From Biscogniauxia marginata (lineage: Eukaryota; Ascomycota; Sordariomycetes; Xylariales; Xylariaceae), in the NCBI GenBank assembly GCA_022695795.1, contig MU404079.1:124001-188000 (forward strand): DNA of 64,000 nt. Direction: 5' to 3'. The position numbers were made by a program, and so were the translations under genes. The notes beneath the pieces are model-generated. The model saw nothing but the letters and a program-made list of their open reading frames with translations. It did not search any database and had not been told where the DNA came from. Below, piece by piece: positions 1 to 11,633 of this stretch. How positions within the stretch are numbered: the first letter of the stretch is position 1; each line of letters opens with the position of its first letter.

Positions 1-1109
1 TCCGCTTGCGCACTGAGATGGCGGCGATAATTCGCAGTAAGAAAAGAAGGAATTGACTTTAAAGTTTTATCGACACCAGCTTGTAGTGTTGATGTCTGTG
101 TGCAGCTAGAGTATGTTCCAGATTCACCCTCTACTTTGACCTTTTTGAGACTGTCCGCGAGCGTCTGTATACTGACTTGTACTTCTTGGGGTTGTGGTAT
201 AGGCCAAAAACCATGGGTATGAGGAGATTGAATAGCCGTACCAAGCATTATGCGGGTGCAGCCATTATGACTTCGGTAAGTGCAAAACGACTTGTTATCC
301 TCAATGAGTCTCTGGAGCGTATTATGAAAGGGAGCAAGCAGTTTGTTGATCATGTCTAACCGAGTTTGCTCGATCCTCTCTATAATTATATTTAGTGAAT
401 TTTATTTATCGTAGCAAGTAAAGATATTAGTGAACTTACCATATATTTCTGGGGGTTGTAGGGTCTCTGGAGTCAAAGTACAAGCACAATTAAGCACCAA
501 GGCTCTCGTCGTGTGCTCAAAATTGGTTTTATCGCCTAACACCCATGAGATCCAAAGTTGTTCGCAGTACACCGAGTCGAGGTAACTTTGAGCGGAGTAT
601 ACTGTTTTTGACCAACCGCTGGCCCAAGGCCGCAACACATGGGTCATATCATATTTATCTAAAAGAACACATAGTTTATAAAGATCGTGGGTTGGTACGT
701 GAGCTTCATATCCGGGAACGAATTCAAAACGTCCATGTACAATGTTGAGAAGCATCTTCATGCTTTCCGGGTCGTCGTCAGGAAGCCTCACGACCCATTC
801 AGTTTTATCATCCCGGTGGTCCGGTTTTATAGACTCGGCAAATTTTCCGTATAATAGCTTCTTCCAGAAAGGCGATGATCTTGCTAAAGACTTAGAGCAA
901 ACTACGAATAACCTTGCGGCTTCGTTGTCACCCACTTCAAGATGCAAATCCCCGTCCGGGTCTACATAAGTGTATGTGGCCTTCTGTAGAGAGTCTGAGT
1001 TGATAGAGGCGTCAGTCTTTGGTTCAGGGCTGGTTGGTGATATTGCGGTTATCGAGCTGCCCGGCGCAGATTGAGTGGGGATCGGAAGGCTCTCATTTGG
1101 GGAAGCCAT
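1..1109 (-). CDS. BTB/POZ-domain protein, 3' end beyond the window edge
   Basis: Two exons on the minus strand: 1109-440 and 379 to beyond base 1. The intron 380-439 (60 bp) starts GTAAGT, has a CTAA branch-like site and ends ATAG. Without splicing the frame stops 12 codons into the intron. With splicing it stays open for about 126 further codons to the window edge. After a low-complexity Ser/Pro/Thr N-terminus (about residues 1-45), residues 50-165 match the fungal BTB pattern: HLEVGDNEA, LFVVCSKSL, SSPFWKKLLYG, then a PDDDPESMKMLLNIVHG segment. The second exon carries a Cys pair and a GFWPIPQPQEVQVS stretch, as often follows fungal BTB folds. BTB domains mediate protein-protein contacts; the partner is unknown. 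Codon use is normal, with no RIP stops. Confidence 0.82.
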
Positions 1110-1869
1110 TATATAGTGAGAGGTCGACTTCAGATCGTTAAGGTCGGACGTGAGCCGGACGTCAGAAATAAATCCTGTACAGAGAGCGTTGAGGACTTTG
1201 GTTTGGGCTTAACTCGAGATGTGTATGTAGGTAGGTAGGCAACCGGTAGATAAAGTAGGTTAAGTTAAGCCAGTAAGTAGGGTTAGGTATGATAGATCTC
1301 AAAATGCGGGGTATGGTTATCCCGGTTTCACACATATGTATATATACACATATACCCAGATATATTTATACTAAGAGACATACATGACCTTAAGATCGGA
1401 TTATAGTATAAGACTCTATCCCTAGGGAATAAAGATTTAAATATAAGTAACATTAGCTCCTACTCCACTTTTAAGCTCAACTCTTGCTTTAAGCTTAAAG
1501 TCAACCTTGTCGACAACCTTACTGTTGTGACGAACTTGTCTCTTTACTGTCTGCCTAATTAAAGAGAGTAATACGTTTTAAGGGTTTTTAACTTGCAGGT
1601 AATAATGCGTAGTTGCTAAGTTAAATAATATCACAATGAGGTGTTTGTTAAAAAGACCTTAAGGTGCCCTCTCTTTAGTTTTGAAAACTGACTAAAGACT
1701 ATAATTAATAACTAAAGTTAGGAATGACAAGATACATAGGAATTTATTTATAATAGTTATATATTATTTTTTACCCCACTTAGCTATTTTAAAAATAAAC
1801 GTTAATTAATTTTTATTTTCATTTATGAGTATTTTATACTCTATATGTGCTATAGTTACAAGCTCTTAT
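1110..1869. other. Intergenic AT-rich transition
   Basis: No gene seen. The first 200 bases are the likely promoter region of the BTB gene. There is a short run of GTAG repeats near 1226-1240, then a TA/CA-rich stretch (1330-1370). GC content drops from about 1430 onward into the RIP-affected block. Confidence 0.6.
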
Positions 1870-3245
1870 TTATTTCTCACTAAATTTCTTGCGCTTCGAG
1901 GGTAGTGAAGGGGACCGTTCGTTATTGCTGTTGTTGCTGTCGTCTTTGCTGGAGTTAGCCTCTTTAGGATTTGATACCCTGGCGTTCGCTGCTTAAACAG
2001 CATCCTCTCGGTTACGCCACGCTAGCTCTCTTAGGTTACGGAAAGCTATGGCTTCGTTAATAAAAGCGCGTCGATGTGTATTTATGCTATACGTATCAAG
2101 GCGAGTTATCCAGTACTCAGGTAATCCACCTGGTAAGTCTAGTCCAGGATAAGTCACATAATAAGCATATAATAACAAGATCCCTTGGATGTAAGTTGCG
2201 TTAAAGGTATAGGCCTTGTTATTAAATGAAGGTTCCACTAATATAAAGTTCTAAAGAGAATATATTGTAGAAAAGTTAGTTAAAGGTTCTTAGAGTATTA
2301 AAAAGGCGTTAAAAGATACTTACTAACTCGAGCACCATAGGCCCCGTCGTTAAGAGCCTATCTTTCAGCAACGATAAGTGAACCTTTAAGGCCTTTCACC
2401 TTAATAAAGAAGTTAGGTGTAACTAATGCATGTTAAAGTGATTTTTTCGGTGTAATAAACTTGCTTAATGCATTTTCTACTGTCGTATAAACCGCAGTAA
2501 CATAAATGCCGTCCCAAATATCAGGTTTAGGTTTAACAACCCCTTTATCACCTATCGACTATATACTATTAAAAAGGTCATTATATTTGTTTGGAATTTT
2601 CGAGTGCGCTTTACATTCTTGTATACGTGGAATAACGGTATAGGTCACATAATCCTCCGAGACATCTTAAAACCTCGCCTTTATAAATTAAAAGGCTTCC
2701 TCGGTAAAAACCTCTAGGTCCAAGGATTGCCTCCTTTTTGTTATGAGATAATAAATATTATTTATATTCTCTGGAGTAGGGATTTCTCGTTCTTTAAACG
2801 GCTAACGCGGCATATAAATCCCATGATCGGCTATTATTCGTTTAAAGTTCGTGTCATAAGCTGACACACGTTTGGTATCTAAATTCTTGACTTGAGTTAT
2901 GCTCGATTTTGGTTCGTAGTCGCTAATATCAGGGTTGTCCTCGGGCTCGGGCCACTAGATTATATGTAAATAATTATAACCTTATAGGTGCGATGTGGTA
3001 AGGTTTACTCCCCGAAGATCTATTATATTTGGGCCACCTTATCTTAAAAAGCGGGATAGAGATAATAGTAATTTAAAATATGATTTATTGCGCTTAGCCG
3101 GGTTTAACTTATTCTTACGATCGAACTCTCGGACGGCGCGCTTTGTAAGAAATATTTTATTAAGGCTGTTATAGAGCTTAGGTGGAAGATTATTTGGTTC
3201 GAGATTAGAATCGGAAGGTTTATTCTGTTGTTTATATGCTGACAT
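1870..3245 (-). pseudogene. RIP-degraded DUF7924-like fungal protein
   Basis: Reading the minus strand from 3245 gives a near-continuous protein broken only by stops at expected Gln/Trp sites. Recognisable pieces in order: LTKRAVREFDRKNKLNP, then GGPNIIDLRG just after a stop, YEPKSSIT, a region ending DHGIYMP, LDLEVFTEEAF, KPKPDIWDGIY, PNFFIKVKGLKGSLIVAER, stop, ALNDGAYGARV. An apparent intron (donor near 2310, acceptor near 2236) leads to NNKAYTFNATYIQG, PEYWITRLDTYSINT and a KRKKFSEK-stop end. From memory this order (D..Y...F.E.KGP.GS..VA.RQALNDGA.GAR...AY...) is that of the fungal DUF7924 family, which has PD-(D/E)XK-nuclease-like features. The family assignment comes from pattern recall only. 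At least six in-frame stops make it non-functional. Confidence 0.6.
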
Positions 3246-3424
3246 GTTTATTTTGTTTATAACCGACTTTGAGTTTCCAAACAAGGTGTATGTTCTAGTT
3301 GTGTTGAAAAATCAAGACATTGCTACAAAGCAATGGAAGAAACTGATGCGTTGTTTTATAACAGGAGGAAAACAACAAGATTTACAAATTGTTACATCAA
3401 ATGAAAAGCAGTATAAAGGGATTC
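3246..3424 (+). other. Host sequence at the left edge of element 1, open reading frame cut by the insertion
   Basis: The frame starting at the ATG at 3244 is open (MFILFITDFEF...) up to the retrotransposon. Joining 3424 to 10970, which removes the element and one target copy, lets it read eight more codons before a stop. That makes about 68 codons with no recognised domain. Unlike the flanking DNA this stretch keeps many CpA and TpG dinucleotides, so it was not hit by RIP. It may be non-coding. Confidence 0.3.
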
Positions 3425-3885
3425 TGTTACGAACCAACTATGTTGGAGGGATTTCCTACAAGGGTGTTGAGACACGAACCACGAATATCAATACAGGATG
3501 GTCCTTTCTGGAACATAATAAGACGTCACGTAATGTGATTTAAATTACTTTCAAATCACATCAAATGGGATCTGAGTTGATCTCAAATCCGGACAGACTC
3601 TGCTTATACAACAATTAGTATAAAGAAGGAATATGTACCAGGGAGAATAAGTATAAAAAAAAAGGGATTTCTTATATATCTAGTTATTCGTTCTTTAGCT
3701 ATTAATCTAAAACTATAATCACTCTTTAATACTATAATAAAAATACCTTAAAACCTCTTTAACGAACAATTATTATGAAATACTTAAACTAATCTTAACC
3801 CATTATTACCTTTAAATCAAGAAAACCTAATACGTACTTACTTATGAAATCAACTAACTAGAAACATATAAGGAGGTTCGTTACA
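3425..3885 (+). repeat. 5' LTR of element 1
   Basis: 461 bp, same length as the 3' LTR. Its first roughly 120 bp are nearly unmutated, while its inner (3') half is heavily TpA-converted relative to the other LTR. Confidence 0.92.
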
Positions 3886-4079
3886 TTTTAATAGCTCCTT
3901 AATTAATGCTTAATATTGGTTCAGGAGAAGAGACTTTTAATTAAACAGTCTTAAGACAAGCATACCCCTTAAAACTAAAAAGTAACAAAAAAAGAAATAA
4001 ATAAAAAAACAACAATTAATAAGCTTTTAAACGAAAGCTTTAGGTCTTTTTATAATACAACTAAAAAGTTTAAAGAAAC

Positions 4080-7000
4080 TAACATAAAAGTTTATTATAA
4101 TTGTAGCTAAAAAAGAATTACAGGAGGACATCTCGGAAAATCAGCAAGAAGAAGCATCTAAGAAAGAAGAAAAGGAGGAGGAAAAAATACCTAAAAAAGA
4201 AAACAAATAAGCAAAATAAACCCTACCTCTTAAAGATAAATAATCACCTTTAAACGATAGCGACCTTAACAACTTAAACGACAAAAACAATATAATAACC
4301 CCTAACGTAAAGGGTTTTAAACTAATTACACCTAGTAAATATAATAGGTTAAGCGATTTAAAAGGATTTTTAATTTAGGTTAAAACCTATTTACGGTTTT
4401 ATTATAAAATAATTATTATTAAGGAATAAAAGGTTCTCACGATATCTCAGCTCCTCGCCGAAACCGCCTTAACCTGGTTTTAACTAGTATTAAAGAATCA
4501 TCTAAAAAACGGATTAAACACCTAAAAAAATACAAAGAAAATCTTCAAGAATTATAAAAAGTTTAAAAAACAATTTAGGTTTATATTTAGTAATCTAATT
4601 CTTAAGTAACAAGTTAAAGCTCGACTTTATAAACTACGACAAAATAAGAAAGCTTTAAACTACGCCGTTAAGTTCAAAAAACTCGCAAGTTAATTATAAC
4701 TACTTATTAAAAGCCTATATTACTTGTTTTATTAAGGATTAAAAAACCATATAAAGAATAAATTGTATAAAATAAACCTATATAAAAAAAGGAACCTAGG
4801 AAAGTTTAATAACTACGTTATAATAGTAATTATTATCGATAACGAGAACTTCGAACGATACTTTAAAAAGAAAAAAACGGTATAACAAAGGAATAGCGAT
4901 CAACTAAAAAAAGGAAATTATAAAAGCGGTGCCGGAACCAGGAAAGGCACTAAAACCAAGTTAAACCCCATTAAAATCAACGTTATTTAAAAAGAACGAA
5001 AAAAACGAGATAAATTAACCATTAAGTATTTTAATTATAAAAAGAAAAGACATTATAAAAATAAGTATCGAAGTCCTAAGAAATAAGAACTAAAAACAAG
5101 AGGGATTCCTTAACTCGAGAAAAGAATTGCTAAGGCAAGAGTTTAATTCGAAAATAACAAAGAAATAAACCAAGTATTTATTATCGGTATTATCAAGGCA
5201 GAAAAGATTAAGAAGGCCCTTATAAAAGAAGTTTATAAATTTCATTAAATTAATTACAAAGACTATCTAGAGGATAACTACTCATATCTAGAATATCTTA
5301 CACTAAAACAAGCCAAACAAGGATATAACGAAAGCGAACTACTATATAAATATAATAACTATAAATTAAGATACGACTTAGGAATTAAGTTAAACTATAG
5401 TGATCTATATTAAAGCCACTATAAAAACGACAAATGCGAAACTTACTAGAGAAAAAACTAACATAATAACCTAAACTAAAGATTTTATATAAATAATAAT
5501 TATAATACTTATTAAAGCTTAAGAGAACATGTATCGTTATATTAAAGCTTTTATATTAACGACGCTTGTTAAATACATAAAAGCTTTAAAGATGGAGCTG
5601 GTTACTATCTTTAAAAACTAGAAAGTAACGACACGGAAGAAAATAAGTGCATTTATGATAACACCTTATAATAGCCATATTACCTTAAAACATGTTATTT
5701 TTACTTAAACTCCGAAAGAAGCTACGAAATAATAGCTAAAAGTTGCATATATTATACCTCGGTACTATGCGACGTATATGACTTACTCGGAGCAGGTTTC
5801 GAGGAAGACGAGATTAAAGAAGAATTATAAGAATTATAAAAGGGATTACATTTTTTATAATAGCTCGAAAAACAAACTAAATATGATATTAATTTGTTTG
5901 GTTTTATAGAGAAACACTTAATAAAGTAATAAATAAAAAAACGTGCGACTAAACGAGGTTACAAACGAATTACTAAAATATACCTTAAGAAAGGAGGGAA
6001 GCTCCCAAAAATCAATATAAACTTAAAAAGAGACATCGAGATACCTTTAGCAAGTAAACTTAAGAATTACTTTTTTTATTTAAGGATAATTTAGAACTTT
6101 AAAAAATTCCGAGTTAATAAAACGAATTTGGGTTATAAAAGGGCTCTCGAAAAAGAATTAAAGTTTTAATATGTAAGGTTTTATATAAAGAATAAACCTT
6201 TTACCTCTTATTACGTAAAAAGAAATTAAAAAGATTATTTAGGTAATAATTACTAGAAACACGCTTTTATGAAAGCCTAAAAATGGAAAGACATCCGGGT
6301 TATAATAATTAAAAAAAAACTAAAAAAGAAGGGACGTGGAAAACCAAAAAACGGCAAAAGCTCTCGCTAGTAAGGCAGCGAGAAGCCATGAATAGTAAGT
6401 CCTTATATAAAGTCTAGTTAGGACTTAATAATATTATTATAACTAGAGTTAGGTATAATAAAAGGAAATATAAAGCCTTAATAAATTTAGGAGCAAATAA
6501 AAACTATATTTTAATAAAAGTAGCTTAAAAAAATAAAATACTATAAATATATAAATAAAGTTTATATAAATTATAAAACTTTAAAAAAAACATATTTAGT
6601 TATAAAAATAATAAGGTACTAAGAAAAATAATTCCTTTTTTAATAACTATTTAAGGACATCTCGAACAAGTTATTTTTAATATTATATATATATTAAATC
6701 ACGATATGATTTTAAGAATGAATTAACTTAGAAAAAGTAATTTATGAATAAATTTCGAGATAAACACGCGTTATTAAGATTAAAAATAGGAGGAGTTAAT
6801 CATTACAAGTTACGAAATAAGTACCGCAAGTAACTTTAAAAAGATAAATATAAAAACGAAATATATCGCTTATATAATTCGAGTAACTAAGCTTAAAAAT
6901 TTAATAAAGAGAGTACTACGTAAGTACCTCCGTTTTTATAAATTATTTAAAGATAAAATAAAAAAAGAATTATTAAAATATAACTAATAAAATCACTAAA

Positions 7001-9850
7001 TTTATTTTAAAAAAGGAAAATAATTAAAATTATTCTTAGTATATCTTATGAATTAGGAAAAATAAAGAGTATTATAAAGGGGAATCTAAAAGGATCTCGA
7101 TAAAAGATATATTCGAGAATCCGAATCCTCGTTAAGATACCCGGCAATTATAGTACCTAAAATAGATAAAAACGAGAAGTAACATGTTAATAAAAAAGGA
7201 AACTTAATATAGCGACAAGTGATTAATTACCGACACCTTAATAAAATAACCAAGAAAAACGAGTATTCGTTACTACTAATAAAACTTATAAAAGGACAAA
7301 TTAATAAAGCTTAAATCTTTATAGTATTAAACCTTCGCGATAAATATTATATAATTAAAATAACCAAGAAACACAAACAATATATAGCTTTCTAAACAAT
7401 ATATAAATATTATAAATATAAGGTTATGCTATTTAGACTTATTAACACACTCGCTATATTTTAACATATAATTATAATAATTCTTCGTAAGTTTTTAGAT
7501 AAATTTGTATTCGTTTACCTAAACGATATACTAATTTACTTAAAAAACGAAAAGGAGTATAAGGAACATATAAAGCAAGTATTAAAACCCCTAAAAAAGG
7601 CGAACTTACTTGTTCATCCAACTAAAAATAAATAACATATCAAAAAACTAAACTATTTAGGGTTTATAATAAATCCAAAAGAAATCCGCATTTAAAAGGG
7701 AAAAATAATAACAATTAAGGATTAGTTAGAACCTAAAAGTGTTATAAACATACACGCATTTCTTGGCTTTGTTAATTATGTTAAATAACTCATTAAAGAT
7801 TTCAAGCGTATCGCTAAACTATTAACGGAACTAACTACCCTAATAAAAATAAGAAAGGTTTTTTATTTCACTAAAAAAGCCAAATAAGCTTTTCGACAAT
7901 TAAAAAAAATTATAACTAATAAGGTTATATATAAACTTTTAAACGAAAAAAAAAAAAACGACTAAGAACAAACGCTTTAAATTTCGCTATTAAAACAATC
8001 TTAAAGCAATTAAAAAACAATAAAAAATAATACTTAATCGCGTACCTATTCAAAACACTATATAGTGCTAAACTAAACTATTAAATCTATAATAAGGAAC
8101 TATTAATAATCATTAAAGCACTAAAGAAATAGGAACTATAACTTAGCGGAACCAAGGAACCTATCGACATTTATTTAAACTATAAGAACCTTACACGATT
8201 CATAACAACACAAACGCTTAACCAAAAACACGAGCGTTAAATGATTTTCTTATCTAAGTTCAATTTCAAAATCCAGCATATTAAAGGAAAAGAAAACATC
8301 TAAGCAGATCTTCTTAGCAGAAAGAGAGATTATAAATCAAAAATCAATAAAAGAAATATCCAAATATTTAAACAACAAAATAACGGATTAATTATATTAA
8401 CTTATATACGAATCAACATAGAAAACTAAAAATAACGGTTTAAGGAAAATTACAATTAAAAAAAAAACAATTATAGTCTTAACAAGGATCCAGCGACGAA
8501 CTTCTCTCGTACAAAGAAAAGGTATATATACCAAAACGAATATAGGATAAATTCGTTAAAGAATTTCACGAATACCCTTTACACGGCTACCAAGGGATTT
8601 TCAAAATAATAAAACGACTTTAAAAAGAATTCAACTTTCTAGAAATATAATAAATAGTTAAAAGAATTATAAAGAATTATAATATCTATAATAAGGCTAA
8701 AGCATCACGATATAAACCATACGAACTATTATAACCAACTTAAATACTTAACAAAGCATGAAATATAATTATATGGGACTTTATAATGAAACTCTCAAAG
8801 TCAAAAAATCCTACTATAGAAGTATATTATAATAATATATAAGTAATCGTTAATAGACTCACGAAATACGCCTACTTCTTACCATTTAATAAATCAAGCA
8901 TAATAAAACAATTAACTTTTAACTTCTTAAGAAAATACGTTAATAAATATAGGCTATTAAAACGCGTTGTTTTAAATAGAGATAAATTATTCACGTCAAA
9001 ATTTTAAACCAGCTTAATAAAACGAATAAGAGTTAAATAGAAGTTGTTTATAACGTATTACCCCTAAATAAATAGGTAAACAAAAAAACTAAACTAAATA
9101 ATAAAACAATACTTACGAAACTATATTAACTAAGAAATAAATAACTAGGTAAAGTTATTATTAATAACCTAAATAGTATATAACACTTCGATTAACAAGG
9201 ATATAAAAATATCACCACACAAGGCAGTATACAAATAAAAGGCGGAAACCTAAAAACAACCAATCGAACTCACAAAAACACCAAGAGTCGAAACAAAGGC
9301 CCCAAAAGCAAAAATACTATCTAAAAAGATTCAAATAATACAACAACGATTACAAAAAGAATTATAATTCATTTAAGACAAAATAATAAAATACTATAAT
9401 AAAAAAAGAATTAAAAGACTAATTCTTAAAAAAAGAGACATAGTTTACTTACTCCGTTAATAACAAGGCGTAACATTAAAAACACCTTAAATTAAAACAA
9501 AGCGACCTAGCGAAAAACTTAAATTTAAAAAATTAAAACCATATAAGATTAAAAAGGTTATTTCAAAAGTTAATTACAAGTTAATACTACCGAGAAAATC
9601 TAGAATACATTTTATATTCCATGTTTTACTTTTAAAACCAACACCAAATAACGCTATGCTAGAAAACTAACTAGAATTTAAAAAAAACCCTAATAAATAC
9701 GAAATAAAAAAAATACTAGATTTAAAACGGGTCGAAAATCAACTATAATATCTTATTAAGTGGGAAGGCTACCTATTAAAAGAAAATACGTAGGAACCTC
9801 TTAAACACCTAAAAAACCTAATAAAAAAGCTTACGAACTTCCACTAATAA
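4080..9850 (+). pseudogene. gag-pol of element 1 (degenerate)
   Basis: Landmarks read directly, with stops: zinc knuckle near 5025-5085 with Cys changed to Tyr (FNYKKKRHYKNKY); retropepsin motif near 6473-6510 (ALINLGANKNYI, where a DSG-type triad would be expected); reverse transcriptase from about 7215 to 7700, including the catalytic box now reading YLND near 7516; RNase H about 7950-8330; integrase His/Cys region about 8560-8700 and core with WDFIMKLSKSKNP near 8775; chromodomain about 9690-9850 (YEIKKILDLKRV, LIKWEGYL). The changes (Gln to stop, Asp to Asn, Cys to Tyr) all fit C:G to T:A transitions. In a live element the polyprotein would be cleaved into virus-like-particle, reverse-transcription and integration proteins. 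Confidence 0.85.
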
Positions 9851-10029
9851 AACCCGGATCGGCTAAGAGGGCCTAAAAATCAAGATCCTAACCTAAAAAG
9901 AATAGGTTAAAAAAGAAGGCGACCTCGAAAGCAAAAACGTTTAGCTCAAACTCAAATTAACATATCAAGTTTTCTATTTATTGCCGTTTCGTAGCAAGAC
10001 GCTTTTACTTTACCTTTACGCGTTTTTAT

Positions 10030-10330
10030 TCCTTTAACTCTTTAATAAACGATAAACCCCGTTTTAGCATCTTAAAGCCCCGCTTTCTTAAGAACTCCTC
10101 TTATTTACATATGCGAATCATCCACCTTGCTAACGCTTAAAATTCCTCCTCGGTATAACGACGCTCCGCGGCGAGCTTTTCTTACTTATAAATAATATTA
10201 AATAAGTTAAACATCGTAATACCGTTACTATCATAATAACTTTAAACCTTAGCGATATAAATAAAACAAGTTTTAAACTTTAAAACCATAAAATAAGAAG
10301 AGTTAATTTAAAAACAATAAAAATAAAGAA
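10030..10330 (-). pseudogene. Antisense Cys-rich/coiled-coil frame in element 1
   Basis: On the strand opposite gag-pol, between chromodomain and 3' LTR, a frame with few stops reads YFYCFKINSSYF, FKTCFIYIAKV, SYYDSNG, then a charged helical part EKLAAERRYTEEEF, ALARWMIRICK, EEFLRKRGFKMLKRGLSFI. The same layout is found in the other elements of the window, most clearly at 31048-31566. Stops again fall at probable Gln positions. Function unknown. I recall similar short predicted proteins in many ascomycete gene sets, but this is unverified. Confidence 0.5.
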
Positions 10331-10503
10331 ACACTTTATAACTAGTAAAACGAATAAACGAAATAATAATATCGCGAGATTTACACTAATTCTTACAAGA
10401 CTTCGTAATAAACTTAAAAACTCCCGATATACTAAAAATAATAAATAAAATGAACTTATTAAAGGAAATCTTTAAAACAAAAATCTTAAAAGGGGAGAAA
10501 TAG

Positions 10504-10964
10504 TATTATAAACCAACTATATTAAAAGGATTTCCTATAAAGGTGTTAAGACACGAACCACGAATATCAATATAAAATGGTCCTTTTTAAAACATAATAA
10601 GACGTTACGTAATATAATCTAAATTACTCTCAAATCACATTAAATGGGATTTAAATTAATCTTAGATCTAGATAGACTTTATTTATATAACAATTAATAT
10701 AAAGAGGGAATGTGTATTAAGGAGAATAAGTATAAAAAGAAGGGGATTTCTCATGTATCTAGTCATTCGTTCTTTAGCTATTAATCTAAGACTACAGTCA
10801 CTCTTTGATACTATAGTGAGAGTACCTTGAAACCTCTCTAACGAACAACCATTATAAAATACTTAAACTAATCTCAACCCACTGTTACCTTCAAATCAAG
10901 AAAACCCAGTACGTACTCACCTGTGAAGTCAGCTGACTAGGAACACACAGGGAGGTTCGTCACA
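10504..10964 (+). repeat. 3' LTR of element 1
   Basis: 461 bp. The inner (5') half is RIP-converted, while the last roughly 190 bp are nearly unmutated, the mirror image of the 5' LTR. Shares its last ~250 bp with all other LTRs here. Confidence 0.92.
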
Positions 10965-11400
10965 GATTCTTTGTGTAATGTTTTATATATAGGTAAGTTC
11001 CATTATAAAATTCGAGTACAAAAAGCTCTTTATTAAACATTTATCTTGCAATAAAGAAGTATTAGTTAGCTCTAGGTCTTTTTATTCCTAGTCTTCAACT
11101 ATAGCCGCCCGGAATGGATATCAGACGACCAAATTCGGATCCGGGCATCGCTTAAAGATGGTGTTGTTTGCCCCTTGTGGGAGGTTAAATCTTGCCTATG
11201 TCATGAAAACGCTGTTCTTTCAAGCCCCTGGGGCCTCCTAGGAGGCTACAGGTCTTGATTCTCAAAGGAACGATTACAACTACCAGTTTAAAATCTACAA
11301 GACAAGGCGGGGGAGAATAAGGTAAATGTTTATGCTGGCATTGTGCATCCTTCACGAGGGTCATCAAGCTGTATATTTAGCGCACAAGACAAAGAAACTT
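10965..11400. other. Intergenic, right flank of element 1
   Basis: Begins with the second GATTC target copy. No convincing gene. GC content returns to normal from about 11090. The first 70 bases continue the small open frame interrupted at 3424. Confidence 0.5.
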
Positions 11401-11402
11401 GT

Positions 11403-11501
11403 CCTAAAGTCATGACTCGCGTATCATTCAACGAGGATCAAGTTGCTATCTGGTTCCAGAATCGGCGAGCGCTTTCAAGACGATATTTTAGGAATAACTA
11501 G
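11403..11501 (+). pseudogene. Homeodomain recognition-helix fragment
   Basis: In the frame ending at TAG 11499-11501 the sequence reads FNEDQVAIWFQNRRALSRR, which carries the WFQNRR signature of homeodomain helix 3. An open frame of about 65 codons surrounds it (from about 11302), but helices 1 and 2 cannot be recognised upstream in any frame. Either they are on an unseen exon or this is a gene relic. There is a possible start ATG at 11412, but a product from there would be only helix 3. A chance match cannot be excluded, although six consecutive signature residues make it unlikely. Confidence 0.4.
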
Positions 11502-11633
11502 GTCGGAGATGTCGTGTTTATTGCACTCATTTATCTTGTATCCGCTAGTAACTCTGTCCATCCGTCTACCCATCTGTTAGGTCATCACTGCACGACGACG
11601 AGGATTCGTCCTGAGCAGTTATCCGGCTATACA

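Larger units (their letters stand above)
3425..10964 (+). mobile_element. Element 1: full-length Ty3/Gypsy chromovirus, RIP-inactivated
   Basis: Two 461-bp LTRs flank an internal region of 6618 bp. The LTR tips are TGTTACGAACC and GGTTCGT(T/C)ACA, an 11-bp inverted pair. A perfect 5-bp target duplication GATTC sits at 3420-3424 and 10965-10969. A purine-rich tract (about 10488-10503, AAAAGGGGAGAAATAG) ends at the 3' LTR. Domains read on the plus strand through many TAA/TAG stops: gag with a mutated zinc knuckle, protease, reverse transcriptase, RNase H, integrase, chromodomain. This order and the chromodomain define the chromovirus clade of Metaviridae. No protein can be made intact. Confidence 0.93.

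Noticed and set aside
3244..3543. 99-codon plus-strand frame as a gene
   Set aside because: Its last 40 codons lie inside the element 1 LTR, so the frame as it stands is a junction artefact.
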